Below are positions 57,420 to 64,000 of a stretch of DNA of 64,000 bases, one piece after another. The translations under genes were made by a program, and so were the position numbers. Source of the stretch: Virgibacillus subterraneus (GTDB lineage: Bacteria > Bacillota > Bacilli > Bacillales > Amphibacillaceae); NCBI RefSeq assembly GCF_900110695.1, contig NZ_FOEH01000001.1, positions 868,001 to 932,000 on the forward strand, written 5' to 3'. Within the stretch, counting starts at the first letter, position 1. Every line of letters starts with the position of its first letter. Below the pieces are notes generated by a model that was not told the origin of the DNA, ran no database searches, and saw only the letters and a program-made list of their open reading frames with translations.

Positions 57420-58088
57420 ATGGCAGTTGTAACGGTAGATTTCGATGGCACTCTATTCCAAGGGAATTCATTTAAAGTTATGTTTCAGGCAGCGCAAAAG
57501 GATTTTAACATTAAACAGTGGGCAGTCGTTGGTGCGGGAGTTATCAAAGCGGCTGTTAATGGAATTTTAAAAGGAAAGAACGCATTCCGGATCAGCTTTT
57601 TTAAAGCTTTTGCTAAATCCTTTAAAGGAAAGTCTGAAACAGAAATGGATGAATTTTTCCGTAAGCTAGTGGACATTGGCAGGGAAGATATTCATCAAGG
57701 GCTCGTTAAAAAAATTCAGGAACACCAGGAGCAAGGTGATGAAATAATTGTCCTATCTGGTGCACTCCATCCCTTTTTAAAGGCATTTACAAGGGAAGTG
57801 AATTTGCAAGTACATATTATTAGTACGGAGTTACAGTATGATCAGAACGGCATTTGCACTGGTGAAATCGGGATTGTGATTAATGGAGATGAAAAAGTAA
57901 ATAAAGTACGGAAATGGATCAATGATGAAAATAACATCACTGGATCAGTGGAAGTATGGGCATATGCGGATAGTTTAAGCGATTTCCCATTATTTCAATT
58001 TGCCAACCATCCAATTGTTGTAAATCCAGATGAAGCAATGAAAAAGCTAGCTGAAAAGTATAATTGGCCGATATTTAAGTCTGCTTGA
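57420..58088 (+). CDS. HAD-superfamily phosphatase (subfamily IB, phosphoserine phosphatase-like)
   Basis: 222 residues from ATG 57420 after AGAGGTGA. Motif I VDFDGTLFQGN holds nucleophile Asp7 and acid Asp9. Motif II is in IIVLSGALHPF. Motif IV is in YADSLSDFPLF. The helical cap between residues 20 and 100 fits HAD-IB phosphatases (SerB, MtnX, lipid phosphatases). Substrate unknown. Single gene with its own terminator. Confidence 0.85.
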   Translation: MAVVTVDFDGTLFQGNSFKVMFQAAQKDFNIKQWAVVGAGVIKAAVNGILKGKNAFRISFFKAFAKSFKGKSETEMDEFFRKLVDIGREDIHQGLVKKIQEHQEQGDEIIVLSGALHPFLKAFTREVNLQVHIISTELQYDQNGICTGEIGIVINGDEKVNKVRKWINDENNITGSVEVWAYADSLSDFPLFQFANHPIVVNPDEAMKKLAEKYNWPIFKSA

Positions 58089-58126
58089 AATTGTTCATAT
58101 GTCGGAAAAGTTGCATAAATAATAAA

Positions 58127-58156
58127 ACGTCATTCCAGATGGGATGACGTTTTTTA
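58127..58156 (+). terminator. Intrinsic terminator after the HAD phosphatase
   Basis: AAACGTCATTCC pairs with GGGATGACGTT, followed by TTTTT. Confidence 0.85.
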
Positions 58157-58251
58157 TGATGTTATATTTAGTCAGACATTGCTGTGTCTGTGATTTGTGT
58201 GTATTATTACCCAATTTCTTTAAGGAATTTTTCAAAAAAATAATTTTACCA

Positions 58252-58310
58252 TTGTAAAACGCTTACATCTATTATATAATTTCACTAAATCGATTTAGTA
58301 AACCGTTTTA
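58252..58310 (+). promoter_or_regulatory. Promoter and operator of the LacI-PfkB-TRAP operon
   Basis: TTGTAA (58252-58257), a 17-base spacer and TATAAT (58275-58280). The perfect palindrome ACTAAATCGATTTAGT (58284-58299) lies right behind the -10, and the related TAAACCGTTTTA (58299-58310) follows; both have the CG centre typical of LacI-family operators. TGTAAAACGCTTACA overlaps the -35 and is a cre-like dyad with one extra base. Confidence 0.7.
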
Positions 58311-58332
58311 GTAAGGAATAAGGGAGATTATC

Positions 58333-59361
58333 ATGAGTAGGAAAATGACGATTGCAGATGTGGCTGAAAAAGCTGAGGTATCAAAAAGTACAGTGTCTCA
58401 ATTTTTGAATGAGCGATTTGAATATATGGGTGAGGAAACTCGAACAAGAGTTCAAAATGCAATTTCCGAATTGGAGTATCAACCAAACGTTGTTGCCAGA
58501 AGCTTGAAAAAGAAGAGTACATCGACAATTGGTGTTATCGTGGCTAATATTCTACATGCATATTCCACCCAAGTTATTAGAGCAATAGAAAATGTATGTA
58601 ACGATAATGGCTTTTCTACGATAATATGCAATGCTGACGATAATCCAGAAAAAGAAAAGAAATATATTGAAACTCTCTTAGCTAAACAAGTGGATGGATT
58701 AATAGTAGTACCAATAAGTGGTAACTTAGGAACTTATGACAAATTACTGAAGCAGAACTACCCAATTGTCTTTTTGGATCGGCTAGTTGATGGGCTTAAT
58801 ACGGATACAGTTCTTTTAGATAATGAAAGGGCTTCCGAACTTGCTGTTAGTCATCTATTGAAGAATGGTTATAAAGATATAGCCATAGTAACTACATCAC
58901 TAGTTGATAACGTTACGCCTAGGGTTGAAAGAATAAATGGATACAAAAGTACTCTTAAAGCAAACGGTATAACAGTTAGGCCTGAATTCATTAGAGGGAT
59001 GGAACTGAACTCGTTCAACCAAGGTCTAGATGCTCTGTTTTCATTGGATAAAAAGCCTGATGCTATTATTTCTGGTAACGACTTGACTCTAATGGAAATA
59101 TTAAAATATACCTTTGAAAACGATATAGAAATTGGTAAGGATATAGGGTTAATAACGATTGATGAAGTATCATTTGGTCCTATTCATTCACCACCTCTAA
59201 CGACCATAGCGCAACCAACATTTGAAATGGGTAAAGAGGTGGCAACAATTTTATTGAAAAAAATTAAGGATAAAAAAATAAAAGATCCAGTAATACATCG
59301 ACATGAACCATCAATAATCATTCGTAATTCAACTAAGAAAGAAGGTGTATCTAGTGAATGA
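58333..59361 (+). CDS. LacI-family transcriptional regulator
   Basis: 342 residues. The N-terminal helix-turn-helix MTIADVAEKAEVSKSTVSQF (5-24) is followed by the hinge NVVARSLKKKST and a periplasmic-binding-like sensor domain. It is the first gene of the sugar-acid operon, preceded by a palindromic LacI-type operator, so autoregulated repression is likely. The effector is probably a phosphorylated or free sugar acid of the pathway. It overlaps the kinase gene by eight bases. Confidence 0.9.
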   Translation: MSRKMTIADVAEKAEVSKSTVSQFLNERFEYMGEETRTRVQNAISELEYQPNVVARSLKKKSTSTIGVIVANILHAYSTQVIRAIENVCNDNGFSTIICNADDNPEKEKKYIETLLAKQVDGLIVVPISGNLGTYDKLLKQNYPIVFLDRLVDGLNTDTVLLDNERASELAVSHLLKNGYKDIAIVTTSLVDNVTPRVERINGYKSTLKANGITVRPEFIRGMELNSFNQGLDALFSLDKKPDAIISGNDLTLMEILKYTFENDIEIGKDIGLITIDEVSFGPIHSPPLTTIAQPTFEMGKEVATILLKKIKDKKIKDPVIHRHEPSIIIRNSTKKEGVSSE

Positions 59362-60304
59362 TGTTATAACAATTGGCGATGCCATGATTACTTTTGATCC
59401 TGATACAACTGGGCCAATGCGCTTCGTTAACTCATTCAAACGAAAAGTTGGCGGGGCAGAATTTAATGTTGCGATTGGATGTGCTCGGCTTGGTTTAAAA
59501 ACAGGATGGATAAGCCGGTTAGGTCAGGATGAATTTGGCAGATATATTTATAATTTCGCTCGCGGAGAAGGTATTGATGTTAGTGAAGTGGAGCTCATGA
59601 ATGGCTATCCGACGTCAATTAATTTTAAGGAAATAAATGGAGATGGGTCATCAAATACATTTTACTATCGGGAGAAATCACCAACACTAACGCTAGATTC
59701 AAATTCTTTAAATGAAGAATACTTTAAAGAAGCAAGGTTGCTGCATATTACAGGGGTTTTCCCAGCAGTAAATAATCAAAACATTAATACTGTATATGAG
59801 GCTATTAAATTAGCAAAAAAGTATAACTTAAAAATATCAATGGATCCAAACATTCGATTAAAGCTATGGGATGAAAAATTGGCTCGACAAACACTATTGC
59901 GATGGATGGAAGATATTGATTATTTATTGGCAGGAACTGATGAATTAGAATTGTTGTTCGGTACAGAGGATATAGACAAATGGATTGGGAAAGTAAAAGA
60001 ATACTCAGTATCACATTTATTTATTAAACAAGGTGAACATGGCGCAATGCTGTGGACTGATAATAATTTATATGAACAACCTTCAGAAGAAAATGTAAAC
60101 GCTATAGATACCGTTGGTGCTGGGGATGGTTTCGATGCAGGTGTTCTTTATGGACTACTAAATCACTGGGGTGCAGAAAAGATATTAAAGTTTGCTAATA
60201 TTCTGGGTTCAATGGTTGTTGAAGTGGTTGGTGATAATGAAGGGTTGCCATACCTAGAAGATGCCCTGAACAGATTAGAGGAGATAAAGACTATTGAAAG
60301 GTAG
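59354..60304 (+). CDS. PfkB-family sugar kinase (KdgK-like)
   Basis: 316 residues from GTG 59354. Ribokinase fold: KVGGAEFNVAIGCARLG at the N-terminus and the catalytic anion-hole signature DTVGAGDGFDAGVLYG near residue 250. It is nearest in style to 2-keto-3-deoxygluconate kinases. In this operon it should phosphorylate a ketose or keto-acid before the hexulose-phosphate-type enzymes act. An upstream GTG (59345) is possible; the chosen one is better spaced from AGAAGG. Confidence 0.85.
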   Translation: MNDVITIGDAMITFDPDTTGPMRFVNSFKRKVGGAEFNVAIGCARLGLKTGWISRLGQDEFGRYIYNFARGEGIDVSEVELMNGYPTSINFKEINGDGSSNTFYYREKSPTLTLDSNSLNEEYFKEARLLHITGVFPAVNNQNINTVYEAIKLAKKYNLKISMDPNIRLKLWDEKLARQTLLRWMEDIDYLLAGTDELELLFGTEDIDKWIGKVKEYSVSHLFIKQGEHGAMLWTDNNLYEQPSEENVNAIDTVGAGDGFDAGVLYGLLNHWGAEKILKFANILGSMVVEVVGDNEGLPYLEDALNRLEEIKTIER

Positions 60305-60312
60305 GGGTCTTG

Positions 60313-60930
60313 ATGATTCAAATAGCTCTCGACCGAATGGGTAAGGAAGAATGCTTCAAGATAGTTGCCCAAATTAATAGATATATTGATTACATTGAAA
60401 TTGGAACTGGTGTTATAAAGCAATACGGAATGTCAATCGTTCAGGAGATGAAAGAAATGTACCCTGAAAAAGAGATTTTGGCTGATATGAAAACATGTGA
60501 TGCAGGAAAGCATGAGACGCATCAAGCCTTCGAAGCTGGTGCAGATTATACAACTGTAATGGGTTTTTCGGCAGATAAAACAATAATAGACTCATTACAA
60601 GTTGCTGAAGAACACAGAAAACATATTGTTGTAGACTTACTTGGTATAACAACAAAGGATCGTATTTTAGAGTTGAAGGAAATTGGTGTAAAGGCAGTAT
60701 CAATGCATATTGGAAAGGACATGCAAGGTGAAACATCCTTGGAAATTCTGGAAAATTATCAAGATGTACTTGAAGGCTTTACCATTTTTGTAGCTGGAGG
60801 TATTGACCCAGAGTGCGTTCAGTACTTTTCGAAACTAAATCCTAACGTGTATATTATCGGAAGCTATATTACGGGCTCTCTGAATCCTGAACAAGCAGCT
60901 AAAAATATGCAGGAGGTGATTGGAAAGTAA
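60313..60930 (+). CDS. 3-Hexulose-6-phosphate synthase/3-keto-gulonate-6-phosphate decarboxylase family enzyme
   Basis: 205 residues, orotidine-monophosphate-decarboxylase superfamily. Active-site motif ADMKTCDAG gives Asp58, Lys60 and Asp63. The stretch AGADYTTVMGFSAD and VVDLLGI look more like hexulose-phosphate synthase (HxlA) than UlaD. Reaction would be aldol cleavage of hexulose-6-P to ribulose-5-P and formaldehyde, or decarboxylation of a 3-keto-sugar-acid phosphate. The context with a TRAP transporter and a 2-hydroxyacid dehydrogenase leaves both open. Stop and next start share a base (TAATG). Confidence 0.85.
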   Translation: MIQIALDRMGKEECFKIVAQINRYIDYIEIGTGVIKQYGMSIVQEMKEMYPEKEILADMKTCDAGKHETHQAFEAGADYTTVMGFSADKTIIDSLQVAEEHRKHIVVDLLGITTKDRILELKEIGVKAVSMHIGKDMQGETSLEILENYQDVLEGFTIFVAGGIDPECVQYFSKLNPNVYIIGSYITGSLNPEQAAKNMQEVIGK

Positions 60931-61481
60931 TGAAGAAAACTCATTTAAAAATTCTTGAGGAACTAAAGCAAGTTGCCGAACAGCTTGATGAAAACCAAAT
61001 TGAGTCATTTTCAAATGAACTTAATAAGGCAGACCGAATATTTGTTGCCGGTGAAGGCCGCTCAGGTTTAATGGGAAAAGCGTTCGCCATGCGGTTAATG
61101 CATGCAGGTTACGACGTTTTTGTCAAAGGTGAAACAATAACGCCGAGTATTCAAAAAAATGATGTTTTGGTGGAGATTAGTGGATCGGGGAATTCAACCT
61201 CACTTTTATCGGCTGCTGAACAGGTAAAGAAATCAGGAGCAACCTTATTATTAGTTACAACTGCAGCTGACTCCGAACTTAGTCATCTAGCTGATGAAAC
61301 TATCCAGGTCCCTGCTGCAACTAAGCTAAGACGTCCGGAAGAACCTGCAACAATTCAACCGATGGGTAATCAGTTTGATCAAAGTGTCCATATTTTACTA
61401 GATGCAATCGTAATTTCCTTAACTCAAAGCCGTGATGACATTAATTATTATATGAAGAGGCAGCATGAGAACCTTGACTAG
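60930..61481 (+). CDS. hxlB: 6-Phospho-3-hexuloisomerase-like SIS-domain protein
   Basis: 183 residues, a single SIS domain: FVAGEGRSGLMGKAFAMRLMH, EISGSGNSTSLLSAAEQVKK and the C-terminal MGNQFDQSVHILLDAIVI. These are the HxlB/PHI features. It interconverts hexulose-6-phosphate and fructose-6-phosphate in the RuMP route. It is directly fused in translation to the preceding synthase-like gene, as in known hxlAB pairs. Confidence 0.88.
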   Translation: MKKTHLKILEELKQVAEQLDENQIESFSNELNKADRIFVAGEGRSGLMGKAFAMRLMHAGYDVFVKGETITPSIQKNDVLVEISGSGNSTSLLSAAEQVKKSGATLLLVTTAADSELSHLADETIQVPAATKLRRPEEPATIQPMGNQFDQSVHILLDAIVISLTQSRDDINYYMKRQHENLD

Positions 61482-61495
61482 AAAGGAAGATATAG

Positions 61496-62506
61496 ATGAC
61501 AGACGTAATAGTTCAAGAGAAAGAATTAAAATCACTTGTTGTAAACAAATTAACTGAAGCAAATGTAAGTAAAGAACATGCATTAGTAGTTGCAGATGTT
61601 TTGGTACATGCTGACTCTAGAGGAGTAAGCTCTCACGGAGTGTTGCGAACAGAACATTATGTGAAACGAATGAATGAAGGCGGAATGAATCCAAATCCGG
61701 ATTTTAATGTTGAGGATAGAGGTAAAACAGCAGCATTATTCGATGGTGATAATGGAATGGGTCATGTTATTACTAAAGAAGCGATGGATAAAGCAATTGA
61801 TTTAGCGAAGAAAAACGGAATTGGCATGGTTGGAATTGTTAACAGCAGTCATTGTGGTGCTCTATCCTATTTTGCAGAACAAGCTGCAAAAGAAGAAGTT
61901 GTAAGTATGGTAATGACTCAAACAGACAGTGCAGTGGTTCCATTTGGCGGATCTGAGCCGTATTTTGGTACAAACCCTATAGCATATGGATTTCCAGCAA
62001 AAAATAACAAGCCAATTATACTTGATATGGCTACAAGTAACGTAGCATTAGGAAAAGTACTACATGCTAGAGAAACTGGTAAATCCATACCGGATAATTG
62101 GGGTGTAGATGCCAACGGGAATCCTGTTACAGATCCTAACTTAGTAAAAAACCTATTGCCTATCGGTGGTCCAAAAGGATACGGACTAGCTCTAACCGTA
62201 GATGTACTTTCCGGAATTTTAACAGGTTCTGCATTCGGAACAAATATCGCTACTATGTATGGTGATTATAATAATAACCGTCGTTTGGGACATGTGATTT
62301 TAACGGTTGATCCAGGATTATTCATTGAAAAAGATCAATTCCTTGAAAACATTGACAATATGATTGACGAATTACACCAGCTTGAACCTGCAGAAGGGTT
62401 TAAATCAGTTATGGTGCCAGGAGAACCTGAGCAATTGAAAGAGAAAGAACGAATGAATAGTGGTATACCTATTCCTGAAAGTATTTATGAATATTTAACT
62501 TCATAA
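61496..62506 (+). CDS. AllD-like NAD(P)-dependent 2-hydroxyacid dehydrogenase (Ldh_2 family)
   Basis: 336 residues of the malate/lactate/ureidoglycolate/2,3-diketogulonate dehydrogenase family, which is unrelated to classical Rossmann dehydrogenases. Segments ADSRGVSSHGVLRTEHYV, SSHCGALSYFAEQA, FGTNPIAYGFP, DMATSNVALGKV and GGPKGYGLALTVDVLSG are family signatures; the last part is especially like ureidoglycolate dehydrogenase AllD. No allantoin gene is nearby, so a sugar acid is the likelier substrate. AGGAAGATATAG precedes the ATG. Confidence 0.85.
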   Translation: MTDVIVQEKELKSLVVNKLTEANVSKEHALVVADVLVHADSRGVSSHGVLRTEHYVKRMNEGGMNPNPDFNVEDRGKTAALFDGDNGMGHVITKEAMDKAIDLAKKNGIGMVGIVNSSHCGALSYFAEQAAKEEVVSMVMTQTDSAVVPFGGSEPYFGTNPIAYGFPAKNNKPIILDMATSNVALGKVLHARETGKSIPDNWGVDANGNPVTDPNLVKNLLPIGGPKGYGLALTVDVLSGILTGSAFGTNIATMYGDYNNNRRLGHVILTVDPGLFIEKDQFLENIDNMIDELHQLEPAEGFKSVMVPGEPEQLKEKERMNSGIPIPESIYEYLTS

Positions 62507-62620
62507 TCTAATCTTTATTACGTTAAAGGGGGGATTAATTTATTAAATATACTAAATATTCTTAAATGAAAACGGTGACTAAGAGAACAACAAATTATAT
62601 TTCCAGGGAGGATTAATATT

Positions 62621-63631
62621 ATGAAGAGAGTTATTGGCTTATTAATGGGGCTATCACTAATTTTTATTTTGGCAGCTTGTGGTGGAGATGAATCATCAAA
62701 TGGGGAAAGCAGCGGTAGTGAAGGAGAAACAACTACTTGGAAGCTTGGTCATTTATCTAATGAAGATCACCAATGGCATAAAACTGCAGTAAAATTTTCA
62801 GAATTAGTTAGTGAAAAAACAGATGGTAAATTAGAAATCGAAATTTATCCAAACGAGCAATTAGGAAGTGAAACAGAAGTACTAAATGGTATTGAAGCCG
62901 GAACTGTTGATATGACTATTTCTGGTGAAACGATGCAAAACTGGGCACCCGAAGCTGCTCTAATGGCAGTGCCATACGCATTTAAAGATGAAGAACATGT
63001 TAAGAGTGTTGTAGAAGGAGATATTGGTGAGGAAATTGAAAGCGCCGTCAAAGAAAAAGTTGGCGTGACACCATTGTACTATCATTTGCGTGCTCCACGT
63101 AATCTAACATCAAACGAACCAATTAAATCACCTTCTGATTTAGAAGGATTTAAAATGAGAGTTCCTAACGTTCCATTATTCATGGATTCATGGAAAGAAG
63201 CTGGAGCTCGTCCACAGGTAATGGATTTTAGTGAAGTATTTACAGGACTACAACAAGGTGTTATTGATGGCCAGGAAAACCCAGTTGATTTAATTCATAG
63301 TGCAAGTTTCTTTGAAGTACAAGACTACGTTAACAAAACAGAACACGTTCGCAGCTGGATTTATGTTGTTGTAGGAAACGAACAGTTAAACTCGTTGAAT
63401 GAAGATATGCAAGCAGCAGTAAAAGAGGCTGCAGAAGAAGCACAGGCATTCGGCATGGATTTATATAAAACTGAAACAGAAGGATATGTTCAAAAGTTAG
63501 AAGATAAGGGCATGGAATTCGTTGAAGTTGATCAAGATGCTTTTGCTGAAGCAATGAAACCAGCGGTACAAAATAGCCTTTCAGAGGAACAATTAGCACT
63601 TTATGAAAAAATTCTAAGCGCAGCAGAATAA
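62621..63631 (+). CDS. TRAP transporter solute-binding lipoprotein (DctP family)
   Basis: 336 residues. Lipoprotein signal with lipobox LAAC at Cys20, then a Gly/Ser/Glu linker and the DctP fold. The carboxylate-binding arginine region is visible (YHLRAPRNLTSNEPI; FKMRVPNVP), as is GLQQGVIDGQENPVD. It captures an acidic solute outside the membrane for a TRAP permease. Good GGGAGG site. Followed after 63 bases by DctQ. Confidence 0.93.
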   Translation: MKRVIGLLMGLSLIFILAACGGDESSNGESSGSEGETTTWKLGHLSNEDHQWHKTAVKFSELVSEKTDGKLEIEIYPNEQLGSETEVLNGIEAGTVDMTISGETMQNWAPEAALMAVPYAFKDEEHVKSVVEGDIGEEIESAVKEKVGVTPLYYHLRAPRNLTSNEPIKSPSDLEGFKMRVPNVPLFMDSWKEAGARPQVMDFSEVFTGLQQGVIDGQENPVDLIHSASFFEVQDYVNKTEHVRSWIYVVVGNEQLNSLNEDMQAAVKEAAEEAQAFGMDLYKTETEGYVQKLEDKGMEFVEVDQDAFAEAMKPAVQNSLSEEQLALYEKILSAAE

Positions 63632-63694
63632 TGAATATCGGGAGCATCTCTTAGTAGATGTTCCCCCCTTAATCTTTTTAAATGAGGTGAAACC

Positions 63695-64000
63695 ATGAAA
63701 GCGGTAAATGTTTTCAGCAGGATACTTAAATTCTTAACAGTTCTAACGTTTTCTGCTTTGATTGTAGTTGTTCTTATCCAAATCACTGGTAGATATTCAC
63801 CATTAACTTTTGTATGGACGGAAGAGTTGTCAAGATACTTATTTGTTTATTCTATTGCATTTGGAGCACCAGTAGCAATGGAGAAAAGGGAGTATATTAC
63901 AGTGGATTTGCTTGTTGGATTCCTACCAAATAGAATAAAGAAGTTCTATAATGCATTTATTTATCTGGTATTAGGTGTATTTTCAGGAGTGCTTGTTACG
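63695..64000 (+). CDS. TRAP transporter small membrane subunit DctQ (3' end off the window)
   Basis: 102 codons are open from ATG 63695 (GAGGTGAAACC upstream) to the edge. The family core WTEELSRYLFVYSIAFGAP and MEKREYITVD is clear, with two membrane segments visible. It pairs with DctM, presumably just beyond the window, to form the membrane part of the sugar-acid TRAP transporter. Confidence 0.9.
   Translation, partial: MKAVNVFSRILKFLTVLTFSALIVVVLIQITGRYSPLTFVWTEELSRYLFVYSIAFGAPVAMEKREYITVDLLVGFLPNRIKKFYNAFIYLVLGVFSGVLVT

Overview
The window looks like chromosomal DNA of a low-GC, halophilic or halotolerant Bacillaceae (Oceanobacillus/Virgibacillus/Lentibacillus type). Evidence: strong AGGAGG-type ribosome binding sites with many GTG/TTG starts, T-box leaders, Bacillus-type ilv-leu and thr operons, CdaR/GntR/LacI regulators, several Na+-coupled transporters, and genes for consuming the compatible solute ectoine. 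No rRNA, tRNA, prophage or CRISPR array was recognised.

Layout. 1-1364: a divergent pair, a ComEC-like metallo-beta-lactamase lipoprotein and a DUF3006-like protein. 1400-6475: an amine/amino-acid use cluster (FAD oxidoreductase and SSF transporter, divergent from a CdaR regulator and an ornithine-cyclodeaminase-family enzyme). 6838-20149: branched-chain amino acid biosynthesis: ilvD alone, then a T-box-controlled ilvB-ilvN-ilvC-leuA-leuB-leuC-leuD operon, ilvA with a broken 5' end, and an aminotransferase. 20254-21309: an M19 dipeptidase. 22109-26584: T-box-controlled aspartokinase-hom-thrC-thrB. The two T-boxes read as Ile (ATC) and Thr (ACC) specifiers, so the aspartate-to-threonine-to-isoleucine route is encoded and separately sensed within about 20 kb. 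26600-31803: flavodoxin, a broken small secreted protein, a phosphosulfolactate-synthase-like/MmgE pair, a decayed REP-associated transposase and a YitT protein. 32496-35331: a frameshifted class III aminotransferase and an APC permease behind a terminator-bearing leader.

35743-49703 is the most interesting region: an apparent ectoine/hydroxyectoine catabolic locus. It has ectoine hydrolase (doeA), a 2-hydroxyacid dehydrogenase, a FadR-type GntR regulator, DoeD-like transaminase, DoeC-like aldehyde dehydrogenase, RidA, an M20 deacylase (DoeB role), EutB, D-amino-acid transaminase, a divergent alanine-racemase paralogue, an NhaC-family transporter and a D-malate/tartrate dehydrogenase. An identical 15-bp palindrome, TGTCGACAATCGACA, lies just downstream of the -10 of both doeA and the GntR gene, which ties the two transcription units together. 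50317-55532 holds an SSF transporter/amidohydrolase pair, ilvE and a hydratase. 56221-58088 has an esterase and a HAD phosphatase. 58333-64000 is a LacI-controlled operon joining PfkB kinase, hexulose-phosphate synthase and isomerase homologues, an AllD-like dehydrogenase and a TRAP transporter that runs off the window.

The intergenic DNA is rich in repeats: a seven-copy ~90-140 bp family (two copies inside T-box 5' UTRs, one supplying a stop codon), REP-like GTGCCTGTCAC elements around a RAYT relic, a strict 20-bp-period array of 13 units, a 52-bp tandem array with inverted termini, and two related ~100-bp palindromes.
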